Shown here one piece after another: positions 1 to 7,348 of a DNA stretch of 8,577 nucleotides. The translations under genes were made by a program, and so were the position numbers. Numbering within the stretch: position 1 is the stretch's first letter; every line of letters begins with the position of its first letter. The DNA lies in assembly GCA_031259095.1 (NCBI GenBank), contig JAIRLW010000597.1, forward strand, positions 1 to 8,577. Direction: 5' to 3'. The notes beneath the pieces are model-generated. The model saw only the letters and a list, made by a program, of their open reading frames with translations, was not told the DNA's origin and made no database searches. Source of the stretch: Planctomycetaceae bacterium. GTDB taxonomy: Bacteria > Planctomycetota > Planctomycetia > Pirellulales > Thermoguttaceae.

Positions 1-426
1 TTTACGCGAATGGTTGATATGGGTGTGGAACCGTTTTTGATCGGGACAACTGTTGAAGGAATTATGGCGCAACGATTAGTTCGGCGGCTTTGTCCGCATT
101 GCAAAGAAAAGTTTGAACCTATTCCGTCCGAAATTCCAAGCGATTTTCCGTATCAAAAAATGTTGGACGAAAACATTGATATTTATCATCCGGTTGGTTG
201 TCGGGAATGTCGTCACACCGGTTATTCGGGACGAATTGCTCTTTACGAATTACTTATTGCAACAGAAGATATTCGGCTTATGGCGAGTATGGGACGGCAA
301 TCGCATGAAATGAAGAAAGCCGCCCGAAGTTCAGGAATGATGACGCTCCGCGAAAACGGTTGGCGAAAAGTGTTGCACGGAATTACGTCTATCGACGAAG
401 TGATCCGTATGGCAAAAGAAGACTGA
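1..426 (+). CDS. GspE/PilB-family secretion or type IV pilus assembly ATPase, C-terminal fragment (5' end outside window)
   Basis: The reading frame is open from base 1 and gives the last 141 residues before a TGA at 424-426. The fragment carries the family's typical DMGVEPFLI, then [12 protein letters not shown], then [20 protein letters not shown], and ends in [21 protein letters not shown]. Four cysteines (fragment residues 31, 34, 67, 70) form the C-x2-C...C-x2-C zinc site of GspE/PilB hexameric ATPases, which sit on the cytoplasmic face and power pseudopilus or pilus assembly through GspF/PilC-type membrane proteins. The Walker motifs lie upstream of the window. The ATG at 10 is internal, not the start. 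T2SS GspE and T4P PilB cannot be separated from this end alone, so no symbol is given. The end is a normal family C-terminus, so only the 5' side is missing. Confidence 0.9.
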   Translation, partial: FTRMVDMGVEPFLIGTTVEGIMAQRLVRRLCPHCKEKFEPIPSEIPSDFPYQKMLDENIDIYHPVGCRECRHTGYSGRIALYELLIATEDIRLMASMGRQSHEMKKAARSSGMMTLRENGWRKVLHGITSIDEVIRMAKED

Positions 427-549
427 TGTTAGTGAATAGTGAATAGTTACAATAGAAAAAATCTAAAAATAAAATACAAATTTGTCCTATTTGTCCCTAT
501 TGTCCTTTATGGCTCTAAAATAATTTTAGAATTTATTATATTTATTGTT
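427..549. repeat. Intergenic gap with short degenerate tandem repeats between the secretion ATPase and panB
   Basis: This 123-bp A/T-rich gap holds two kinds of short repeat. At 431-447 the 7-bp unit AGTGAAT occurs about 2.4 times. At about 481-511 a roughly 10-bp unit of the form TTTGTCCCTA recurs three times with changes. The same GTCCCTA core reappears on the other side of panB (about 1413-1431). No clear promoter, terminator or Shine-Dalgarno site was found in it. The panB frame stays open back to a GTG at 439, but the extra 37 codons come from this repeat DNA and are not conserved PanB sequence. Confidence 0.45.
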
Positions 550-1347
550 ATGACAAAACTTACATTACCGAAACTCAAAGTGTTTAAGCAGGAAGGTCGT
601 AAACTTGCTATGCTGACGGTTTACGATTATCCGAGCGCTTGTTTACTGGACGACGCCGGAATTGATCTATTGCTTGTCGGCGACAGTTTGGGAAATGTTG
701 TTCAGGGTAAAGCAACCACGCTTTCCGTAACACTCGACGAAATCATTTATCATGCGGAAATGGTTGTTCGGGCGGTGAAGCGGGCGTTTGTGGTTGTTGA
801 TATTCCGTTTCCGTTTTGCCAACTTGGTTCGACGGAAGCGATTCGGGCGGCGGCGAGAATTCTTAAAGAAACTTCAGCAGACGCGGTCAAATTTGAAGGC
901 GGTGAAAACCGTGCGTCCGCGATTGCCGCTTTAGTGGACGCCGGAATTCCGGTGTTGGGGCATTGCGGTCTTCGCCCGCAGGAAATTCGTCAAACCGGCG
1001 GCTATTTTGTGCAACGGGAAAAGGAACGCGAACAATTGTTTCAAGATATTACGGCGGTTGAAAAAGCCGGAGCGTTTGCGATGGTGTTGGAATGTATTGA
1101 AACGGAATTAGCGCGAGAGGCAACAAGTTTGTTACAAGTTCCGACCATTGGAATTGGAGCCGGACCTTTTTGTGACGGACAGGTTTTAGTGTTTCATGAT
1201 CTTCTTGGTTACAAGCCGGAGCAAACCAAAACTCCAAAACATGTGAAACAATATGCCGATTTGCAAACGATTATTTCAAACGCGGTCAAAAACTATGCCG
1301 ACGATGTTCGCAATGCGGTATTTCCCGACGCTGAAAATTCGTTCTGA
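550..1347 (+). CDS. panB: 3-methyl-2-oxobutanoate hydroxymethyltransferase (ketopantoate hydroxymethyltransferase)
   Basis: PanB transfers a hydroxymethyl group from 5,10-methylenetetrahydrofolate to 2-oxoisovalerate, giving ketopantoate, the first committed step of pantothenate and CoA synthesis in the cytoplasm. Starting at the ATG at 550 the protein has 265 residues, matching the E. coli enzyme (264). Recognisable blocks in order are LTVYDYPSA (22-30), LLVGDSLGNVVQG (41-53), the metal ligands Asp45, Asp84 (VVVDIPFPF) and Glu116 (VKFEGG), GHCGLRPQ (137-144), the catalytic-type Glu181 in VLECIETELA, and IGIGAGPFCDGQVLV (200-214). All expected active-site residues are present. The start at 550 is preferred over the in-frame GTG at 439 because family homology begins at TLPKLKVFK; neither has a convincing Shine-Dalgarno site. 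It lies 123 bp after the secretion ATPase on the same strand, probably an unrelated neighbour, and is convergent with uvrA. No other pan gene is in the window. Confidence 0.96.
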   Translation: MTKLTLPKLKVFKQEGRKLAMLTVYDYPSACLLDDAGIDLLLVGDSLGNVVQGKATTLSVTLDEIIYHAEMVVRAVKRAFVVVDIPFPFCQLGSTEAIRAAARILKETSADAVKFEGGENRASAIAALVDAGIPVLGHCGLRPQEIRQTGGYFVQREKEREQLFQDITAVEKAGAFAMVLECIETELAREATSLLQVPTIGIGAGPFCDGQVLVFHDLLGYKPEQTKTPKHVKQYADLQTIISNAVKNYADDVRNAVFPDAENSF

Positions 1348-1529
1348 AAATTAAAAAAACTTTTGTTTAAACATAAATTTGTTCTAAATATTCTTTGTCC
1401 CATGAGCCGCTATCGTCCCTAATGTCCCTAAAATAAACTGTTCAGAGTGGGACGTCAGAAACAAATGAGACAATAGGAATAATAGAATTTTGGTTCCATT
1501 TCTTCCCATTGTATTTCTTTTCTCTAAAG
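1348..1529. other. Convergent intergenic region between panB and uvrA with GTCCCTA repeats
   Basis: This 182-bp, A/T-rich gap lies between the stop codons of two convergent genes. At about 1413-1431 it has two GTCCCTA-type units, like those before panB, and a further related TTTGTCCCA near 1394. No strong GC-rich hairpin with a T run was found; the short AAAC/GTTT pairing near 1361-1371 is too weak to call a terminator. No part of a further UvrA half is encoded here on either strand, which bears on the truncated architecture of the neighbouring uvrA. Confidence 0.5.
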
Positions 1530-4500
1530 TCAACATTCATTGACGCATTTTCTTGTTGGGCACGATGCGGCTTGTTCCGGCGAGATACGGCGTGTTGTGG
1601 GAATTGGAATCGTTTTTTTTCCGTTCAGATACACGCCTGTTACAGAACCGCGCTGTTTGACAATCCGTTCCGGTGAACCGTGAGCAACCACTTCACCGCC
1701 ATATTTACCCGCCTGAGGACCAAAATCCAACACCAAATCAGCGCTCGCAATCACCTCACGATCATGCTCCACAACAAGAAGTGTGTTGCCAAGATCACGC
1801 AATTTTCGCAACGCTTCAATCAGACGTTGGTTATCGCGCGGATGCAGTCCGATTGTCGGCTCGTCCAGCACATAAAGCACTCCAACAAGTCCGCTGCCAA
1901 TTTGCGCCGCCAACCGTATTCGCTGCGTTTCACCACCGGAAAGTGTCGGAGCAGAACGTGAAAGCGTTAGATAATCAAGTCCAACATCCGACAAAAAACG
2001 TAATCGATTCTTAATTTCGTTCAATAAATCACCGGCAACTTGCCGTTCCGTTTCATTCGGCTGCCAATGCTCAAACAGTTCCAGTAATTTGTTCAACGGT
2101 AAACGACAAATCTGATCCATTGTGTAACCAATAAACCGCACCGCTGAAACATCGTCGCGTAACCGGCTGCCCATGCAAACGCCGCACTCCACCTCGCTAA
2201 GAATTTCATCCATCTGACCGCGAAAAGAAGGAACAAGACGTGTTGCCTCTTCCATTGACGGATAAAGACCTTTGTACTGAAATTGAAAACGGATCATTGT
2301 CGGCGAACCATCAGACGTATTGGATTCCGGTACAACAGGTTTTTTCGTACTTTTTTGCGGTACGGCAGATTGATTAACATTTCTTTGTTCCGAATTTTCC
2401 GTTTTCCGTTTTCCGTTACTCATCGTCAATTCCACACTAAACCATGTTTCACCGGTTCCATGAAAGATAAGACGGCGATGTCTTGCGTCGAGTTGATCAA
2501 ACGAAATGTCAAGCGGAATTCCTGTTTGTTTGGCGAAAGCACGGAACATTGCTTTTGCAATTGGTTTTTGTACATCGGGAAAAAGCAGAACGGCTCCTTC
2601 GGCAAGAGTTCGTTTCGGGTCTTTCAAAAAGATTGCCGGATTCGCACCCTGTTGCACTCCAAGACCTTCACAATTCGGACACCAACCGAGTGATGAATTA
2701 GCGGAAAAATGATGAGGAGTCAGCCGTTCAAAACTTCGTCCGCACTTTTCGCACGCTAAATGTTGACTGTGAACCGACCGTTTCCATTTTTGTTCCGGTA
2801 ATGTCGTATCGGCTTCAATAACGTGAACAACGCCTTGTCCGATAGAAAGCGCCGTTTCCACGCTGTCGGTAATTCGTGAACGTTGTGTTGCGGTCAACTG
2901 TGGGTGTGAAGAATAATTCGCAACGGAAAATGTTCCTGTTTCATTTTTTAAGACGATCCGGTCGATAATCAATTCGACGTCGTGTTTTCGGCGACGGTCG
3001 ATTTCCGGCGGATTTTCAAGCGAAAAAATGTTACCGTTAATCCGTATCCGGTTAAAACCTTCGGAACGTAACCGTTTCCAGAGATCGTCATAAATTTGTC
3101 CCACTTCAACTAAGATCGGCGCAGCAATTAAAATCCGGCTTTCTGTTTCCGATTTTATGTTTCCCGCTATTTTTGCAACGATTTCATCCAATGTTTGCGT
3201 TCCGACCGGAATATCGCATTGCGGACAATACGGAATGCCGAGCCTTGCGAAAAGAACACGCAAATAATCCTGAATTTCCGTAATCGTTCCAACCGTACTG
3301 CGCGGAGAATGAGAAGCGGCTTTTTGTTCAATCGCAATGGCAGGCGAAAGTCCTTCAACCTGTTCCACCCGCGGTTTTTGTAACTGTCCGATAAACTGAC
3401 GGGCATAACTCGATAAACTTTCAACATAACGCCGTTGACCTTCAGCATAAACCGTGTCCATCGCCAAAGAAGATTTGCCGCTGCCGCTCGGTCCGCAACA
3501 AATTGTCATTTTGTTACGAGGAATTTCAACCGAAATATTTTTAAGATTATGTTCCTCCGCACCGCGTACAATAATTGACTCTGCCGCATTTAACTCTGCA
3601 TTTGAAACGGATTGTTTCGCTTTCGGCAAACCGGAATGTAATGCCTGTTGTTTTGTTACAGAAACACTTGAATTGCTTGTTCGATTTTTATTGAAATACT
3701 TTTTCAGAGATTGACCTGTGTACGAATGTTCACAATGAACGAGGTCTTCGGGAGTTCCTGTTGCAACAATATATCCTCCTGCGTCGCCGCCTTCGGGACC
3801 AAGATCAATAATCCAGTCGGCGGTTTTAATTACATCAAGATTATGTTCAACCACCAACACCGTATTTCCCGTATCAACAAATTCGTGTAACACGCCGAGC
3901 AGCATTTTAATGTCCGAAAAATGTAGTCCTGTTGTCGGTTCGTCAAGAAGATACAACGTTTTCCCGGTACTTCTTTTAACAAGTTCCCGCGCGAGTTTAA
4001 TTCGTTGCGCTTCACCGCCGGAAAGTGTCGGCGACGGTTGACCGAGTTTCATGTAACCCAAACCAACTCGATTCAACATCGTCAAATAATGTTTAATCTT
4101 AGGATGATTTTCGAAAAGTTCGAGGGTTTCCTCAACATCCATGTTGAGAATCTGATCAATGGATTTTCCTTTATAACGTACGGAAAGCGTTTCATGATTG
4201 AACCGCCGACCTTGACAAACCGGACACGTAACATAAATATCCGCAAGGAAATCCATTTCCAGTTTCTGAGTTCCGCGCCCTTCGCAGGCTTCACAACGTC
4301 CGCCTTTAACGTTAAAACTGAAACGTCCGGGCTGATAACCTTTGAGTTTCGATTCAGGAATTTCCGCAAAAAGCGTACGGATTTCATCGAAAACTTTAAT
4401 ATATGTTGACGGATTAGAATGAGTTCCGCGTCCAATCGGCGATTGATCAATGTCGATCATTTTGTCCAATAATTCAAGTCCGTCAATTCGTTTATGTTTA

Positions 4501-6923
4501 CCCGGATTGCCCAATCCTCTGTTCAAATCACGATTTAATGCCTCCACCAAAATATCGTTCACTAATGAACTCTTGCCGCTGCCGCTTACGCCTGTAACAC
4601 AAACAAACGCGCCGAGAGGAATTTCAACGTCGATTTTTTTTAAGTTGTGATGCGACGCTCCGCGCACAATAATTTGATGTTTAACGTCAATTTTCCGTCT
4701 CTGCTGCGGAACAGGAATTGATTCTTCGCCGTTCAAATATTTTAACGTTAATGAATCAAAGGGCGAAGATAAAGGTGAAGAACGGCGGACGGCAATCGGC
4801 GAATCCAACGTTTTCGGCGTTTCCGGTAATTTTGTTTCCGATAATTCGGTTTCCGATAATTCCGGTATTTTCAGTTTTTTTGTACTTTTTTTAACTGTCC
4901 GGTTTTCCTGTTTCAAATAAGAACCGGCTGAATTTGTTTCGGAATTTTTTATTATTAATTTCCCGTTTTCCTTTGCTAATTCAACAGCATGTCCGCCGTG
5001 AACACCTGGACCGGGACCGAAATCGACCAGCAAATCGGCGGCGTGCATGGTGTCTTCGTCATGCTCAACAACAATTACCGTGTTGCCGAGATCACGAAGA
5101 CGTGCAAGTGTTGCAAGAAGCCGGTCGTTATCGCGCGGATGTAAACCGATTGACGGTTCATCTAAAATGTACAGGACACCGACTAAACCGCTGCCGATCT
5201 GACTTGCCAATCGTATTCGTTGCATTTCACCGCCGGAAAGTGTCGGAGCAGTTCGTCCCAACGTCAAATATTCAAGACCGACATTCACCAGAAAACCAAG
5301 CCTGTTACGAATTTCTTTCAACGCTTCAGCGGCAATCTTTTGACCGGATTCGGAAAGATTCAAACCGGTAAAGAATTTTTGTAATTGGTTGATCGGCAAG
5401 TTGCAAAGTTGCGGCAACGTCAATTGAGTCGGCAGATTTTTAGGAATACTTTCATTCTTTTGCGATTTTGAGTTACAATTTTTCGCTTTCCATTCTTCAT
5501 TATTTGTTTCGATTTTGAACGCCCGCGCCTGTTCGTTGAGCCGTTCGCCGTTACAGAAACCGCATGGAATAACGCGCATATATTTTTCCATTGCGAGACG
5601 CTGCATTTTACTTTTCGTTTCACGATATTGGGCAAGCATTTTCGGAATAATACCGTCGTAAGGTCCGCCCCACTTATGACCGTTTGCACCGTTTCGCCAA
5701 GTGTACGTAATATGCAGATCGCCGGTTCCCCAGAGAATTGCCCGCTGAATTTTCGGATCAAGTTCTTCCCACGCTGTTTCAAGAATAGTGTGAGACTGTA
5801 ATTCGTACATTTTTTCGAGAGTTTCCGCAACACCCTGAAAAATGTGCCGGCGCCAACGTCCAAGATCACGCCATTTTCCAATGGGAACAATACAACCTTG
5901 TTGAAACGATTTTGAAGGATCAGGAATCAACAGTTCGGGATCAAACGAATGAATTTCGCCTAAACCGTCGCACTTTGGACATTTTCCGCGCGGCGTGTTG
6001 AAACTGAACAGTTGAGGACTCGGCGGTTCAAAACTGAGACCGCAATCAGTACAAGCATATTTTGCCGAAAATTGAAAATCAGTAACAGATAATGGAAAAC
6101 CGGAAGATTCCTCTTTCGGTTTTTTCGGTTTTTTTACATTTTTCTGTTGCTTAAAATTTCCAGTAACCGAATTTCCGGCAACGTTTGTAACGGTTTCTCC
6201 TGATTTCAATTCTTCGGTAACGATCATATTGCCTTCGCCAACCGCCAAGGCGCGTTCAACCGTTTCGGCGAGCCGGTTTCGTCCTGAATCGCCGGATTGT
6301 GTAACGCGATCAATGACGACTTCAATATCGTGACGCATTTGACGGTCAAGTTTCAGATCATCGGTTAATCGTATGATTTTCCCGTCAACTCTTGCACGAA
6401 TATAACCTTGCCGTAACAGATCGGCGAAAAGGTCTTTAAATTCGCCTTTTTGACCGCGAATGACCGAAGCCAAAATGAGCAGCCGCGTCCCTTCGGGAAT
6501 GGTTTCGATTCGGTCAATAATTTGCTGCCGAGTTTGAGCGGTAATAGGCTTGCCGCATTTCGGACAATAACCGGTTCCAACTCTGGCAAAAAGAACACGC
6601 AGAAAATCATAAATTTCTGTAATTGTTCCAACGGTGCTTCGGGTATTTTGTCCGCCGGCTTTTTGTGAAATGGAAATGGACGGACTCAAACCAATAATCT
6701 GATCGACGTCCGGTTTGGGTAATTGTCCCAAAAATTGCCGTGCGTAACTCGAAAGACTTTCAACATAACGCCGCTGCCCTTCAGCATAAAGTGTGTCAAA
6801 AGCAAGCGAACTCTTGCCCGAACCGCTCACTCCCGTAAAACAAATCAATTTGTTACGCGGCAGAACAAGATCAACGCTGCATAAATTATGCTCCCGCGCA
6901 CCTTTGATAATTATATCGGACAT
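1530..6923 (-). CDS. uvrA: Giant UvrA: excinuclease ABC subunit A with three ABC ATPase modules (full UvrA plus an extra N-terminal half)
   Basis: UvrA is the damage-sensing ATPase of nucleotide excision repair and loads UvrB. At 1797 residues this one is about 1.9 times the E. coli length (940). Module 1 (about 1-745): Walker A GVSGSGKS 31-38, UvrB-binding region from about 120, zinc cysteines 291/294/315/318, signature LSGGEMQRIRLA 562-573, Walker B 584-590. Module 2 (about 750-1080, a normal C-terminal half): Walker A 778-785, DNA-binding zinc finger cysteines 877/880/900/903, signature 967-978, Walker B 990-996. Module 3 (about 1116-1780, again N-half type): Walker A GPSGSGKS 1144-1151, cysteines 1391/1394/1415/1418, signature 1661-1672, Walker B 1683-1689. 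All three ATP sites look intact. The matching fourth half is absent; the protein ends 18 residues after IPIPTTRR in a Cys-bearing tail. Low-complexity linkers lie near 250-275, 660-740, 1080-1115 and 1500-1540. The ATG at 6923 starts the conserved MSDIIIKGAREHNL and has no Shine-Dalgarno site of its own. Confidence 0.95.
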   Translation of the reverse strand: MSDIIIKGAREHNLCSVDLVLPRNKLICFTGVSGSGKSSLAFDTLYAEGQRRYVESLSSYARQFLGQLPKPDVDQIIGLSPSISISQKAGGQNTRSTVGTITEIYDFLRVLFARVGTGYCPKCGKPITAQTRQQIIDRIETIPEGTRLLILASVIRGQKGEFKDLFADLLRQGYIRARVDGKIIRLTDDLKLDRQMRHDIEVVIDRVTQSGDSGRNRLAETVERALAVGEGNMIVTEELKSGETVTNVAGNSVTGNFKQQKNVKKPKKPKEESSGFPLSVTDFQFSAKYACTDCGLSFEPPSPQLFSFNTPRGKCPKCDGLGEIHSFDPELLIPDPSKSFQQGCIVPIGKWRDLGRWRRHIFQGVAETLEKMYELQSHTILETAWEELDPKIQRAILWGTGDLHITYTWRNGANGHKWGGPYDGIIPKMLAQYRETKSKMQRLAMEKYMRVIPCGFCNGERLNEQARAFKIETNNEEWKAKNCNSKSQKNESIPKNLPTQLTLPQLCNLPINQLQKFFTGLNLSESGQKIAAEALKEIRNRLGFLVNVGLEYLTLGRTAPTLSGGEMQRIRLASQIGSGLVGVLYILDEPSIGLHPRDNDRLLATLARLRDLGNTVIVVEHDEDTMHAADLLVDFGPGPGVHGGHAVELAKENGKLIIKNSETNSAGSYLKQENRTVKKSTKKLKIPELSETELSETKLPETPKTLDSPIAVRRSSPLSSPFDSLTLKYLNGEESIPVPQQRRKIDVKHQIIVRGASHHNLKKIDVEIPLGAFVCVTGVSGSGKSSLVNDILVEALNRDLNRGLGNPGKHKRIDGLELLDKMIDIDQSPIGRGTHSNPSTYIKVFDEIRTLFAEIPESKLKGYQPGRFSFNVKGGRCEACEGRGTQKLEMDFLADIYVTCPVCQGRRFNHETLSVRYKGKSIDQILNMDVEETLELFENHPKIKHYLTMLNRVGLGYMKLGQPSPTLSGGEAQRIKLARELVKRSTGKTLYLLDEPTTGLHFSDIKMLLGVLHEFVDTGNTVLVVEHNLDVIKTADWIIDLGPEGGDAGGYIVATGTPEDLVHCEHSYTGQSLKKYFNKNRTSNSSVSVTKQQALHSGLPKAKQSVSNAELNAAESIIVRGAEEHNLKNISVEIPRNKMTICCGPSGSGKSSLAMDTVYAEGQRRYVESLSSYARQFIGQLQKPRVEQVEGLSPAIAIEQKAASHSPRSTVGTITEIQDYLRVLFARLGIPYCPQCDIPVGTQTLDEIVAKIAGNIKSETESRILIAAPILVEVGQIYDDLWKRLRSEGFNRIRINGNIFSLENPPEIDRRRKHDVELIIDRIVLKNETGTFSVANYSSHPQLTATQRSRITDSVETALSIGQGVVHVIEADTTLPEQKWKRSVHSQHLACEKCGRSFERLTPHHFSANSSLGWCPNCEGLGVQQGANPAIFLKDPKRTLAEGAVLLFPDVQKPIAKAMFRAFAKQTGIPLDISFDQLDARHRRLIFHGTGETWFSVELTMSNGKRKTENSEQRNVNQSAVPQKSTKKPVVPESNTSDGSPTMIRFQFQYKGLYPSMEEATRLVPSFRGQMDEILSEVECGVCMGSRLRDDVSAVRFIGYTMDQICRLPLNKLLELFEHWQPNETERQVAGDLLNEIKNRLRFLSDVGLDYLTLSRSAPTLSGGETQRIRLAAQIGSGLVGVLYVLDEPTIGLHPRDNQRLIEALRKLRDLGNTLLVVEHDREVIASADLVLDFGPQAGKYGGEVVAHGSPERIVKQRGSVTGVYLNGKKTIPIPTTRRISPEQAASCPTRKCVNEC
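2395..2415. repeat. 7-bp tandem repeat (TTTTCCG x3) inside a uvrA linker
   Basis: Three exact copies of TTTTCCG on the + strand encode the basic, polar stretch NGKRKTEN around residue 1505 of UvrA. It falls in an insertion within module 3, just before the C-x2-C at 1580/1583, where ordinary UvrA has no such segment. The run looks like simple-sequence growth in a tolerated linker. Confidence 0.75.
4820..4864. repeat. 15-bp minisatellite (three units) in the linker between UvrA modules 1 and 2
   Basis: Three consecutive 15-bp units of the type TTTCCGATAATTCSG are visible; the second and third differ at one position. They encode a pentapeptide repeat of the form L-S/P-E-T-X at about residues 689-703. 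The unit is a multiple of three, so copy-number change would keep the frame. The segment lies in a Lys/Ser/Thr/Glu-rich linker (about 660-740) that is much longer than the junction in standard UvrA. Confidence 0.75.
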
Positions 6924-6927
6924 TTAT

Positions 6928-7017
6928 TTATTGTTTTGAAAATCTTTTAAAAACCTTCGGCTCGCCATTTATCGGTAAGACCGAGTCTTGCAAGCATTGA
7001 TCAATTATTTTTCCCAT
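6928..7017 (-). CDS. Possible 29-codon leader ORF upstream of uvrA, derived from a nuclease-gene remnant
   Basis: An ATG at 7017 opens a 29-codon frame ending in TAA at 6930-6928, four bases before the uvrA ATG. It has the best Shine-Dalgarno site seen in the window (AGGAGG, 8-base spacing), whereas uvrA itself has none. The peptide begins MGKIIDQCLQ, matching residues 206-215 of the neighbouring Rpn-like protein (MGKVIDQCLQ), and then leaves that frame because one base is missing. Because it ends so close to uvrA, ribosomes could be delivered to uvrA by termination-reinitiation. This is inference: the ORF may be only the debris of a duplicated gene. Confidence 0.35.
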   Translation of the reverse strand: MGKIIDQCLQDSVLPINGEPKVFKRFSKQ

Positions 7018-7033
7018 CGTTATTACCTCCTGA
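6953..7033 (-). pseudogene. Remnant of a second Rpn-like nuclease gene copy (C-terminal segment, frameshifted)
   Basis: About 80 bp here repeat the stretch at 7283-7360 inside the Rpn-like gene. The first 33 bases (6953-6985) are identical, then one base is missing, then a further block of about 20 bases matches, followed by scattered changes and a 3-base insertion beside the Shine-Dalgarno-like site. The homology begins exactly within the AEGK repeat tract of the intact gene, so a break or recombination at that tract is plausible. The rest of the second copy is gone. The substitutions suggest a diverged paralogue or an old duplication rather than a fresh one. Confidence 0.8.
7026..7031 (-). 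promoter_or_regulatory. Strong Shine-Dalgarno site (AGGAGG) in the uvrA leader
   Basis: The - strand reads AGGAGG, then 8 bases, then the ATG at 7017 of the 29-codon leader ORF. It is the only full consensus site seen near any start in the window. The equivalent place inside the intact nuclease gene has AGAGG before an internal ATG, so the site was inherited from, or improved in, the gene remnant. Confidence 0.55.
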
Positions 7034-7077
7034 TACGAACAAGCATAATTCGTAATATTTATAGAGATTTTACTCTA
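7034..7077. repeat. Two short inverted repeats between the nuclease stop and the uvrA leader
   Basis: TACGAA at 7034-7039 pairs with TTCGTA at 7049-7054 (6-bp arms, 9-base loop). TAGAG at 7062-7066 pairs with CTCTA at 7073-7077 and overlaps the nuclease stop codon. They could be small operators or a weak transcript structure, but arms this short occur by chance in A/T-rich DNA. Neither matches the proteobacterial or Gram-positive LexA box, so an SOS operator for uvrA cannot be claimed. Confidence 0.25.
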
Positions 7078-7348
7078 ATGCTGTTGCAAATTCATCTAAC
7101 GAAACACAAGTCAACGCTAAATCCGTTAATTCATCTAATTTAGCAATATCTTGAATTGAACTGATTTTATTCTGAAGCGACATCGAAGGCGATTCCAAAC
7201 GACATGATAGAATACGGATAATTGCTTTGGCTTCACCTTCGGCTTTACCTTTGGCTTCACCTTCGGCTTTACCTTCGGCTTTACCTTCGGCTCGCCATTT
7301 ATCGGTAAGACCGAGTTCTTGCAAGCATTGATCAATCACTTTTCCCAT
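7070..7348 (-). CDS. Possible short C-terminal isoform from an internal start in the Rpn-like gene
   Basis: Codon 206 of the nuclease gene is an ATG (7348-7346) preceded by AGAGG with a 5-base gap, a better ribosome site than the one at the full-length start. In-frame initiation would give a 92-residue protein, MGKVIDQCLQ onward, holding the AEGK repeat and the C-terminal helical domain without the nuclease core. In E. coli, rpn genes make such C-terminal short proteins from internal starts, and they block the toxicity of the full-length nuclease. The parallel is in arrangement only; function here is inference. Confidence 0.4.
   Translation of the reverse strand: MGKVIDQCLQELGLTDKWRAEGKAEGKAEGEAKGKAEGEAKAIIRILSCRLESPSMSLQNKISSIQDIAKLDELTDLALTCVSLDEFATALE

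Noticed and set aside
439..549. N-terminal extension of PanB by 37 residues from a GTG at 439, partly hydrophobic like a membrane segment
   Set aside because: PanB is a cytoplasmic enzyme of about 264 residues, family similarity starts near the ATG at 550, and the extension is translated repeat DNA.
1356..1375. AAAC/GTTT pairing next to an A run as a bidirectional terminator between panB and uvrA
   Set aside because: The stem is only about 4 bp and A/T-rich, too weak to support a terminator call.
1673..5371. Several + strand open frames of 60-145 codons opposite uvrA
   Set aside because: They are antisense to a strongly conserved gene, mirror its codon pattern, and show no recognisable protein family.
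7034..7054. Palindrome upstream of uvrA as a LexA (SOS) box
   Set aside because: It fits neither the CTGT-N8-ACAG nor the CGAAC-N4-GTTCG form, and the arms are only 6 bp.
7060..7092. TTGCAA and TATAAA upstream of uvrA as a promoter
   Set aside because: The spacing is 20 bases, outside the usual 16-18, and the elements lie in A/T-rich DNA where chance matches are frequent.
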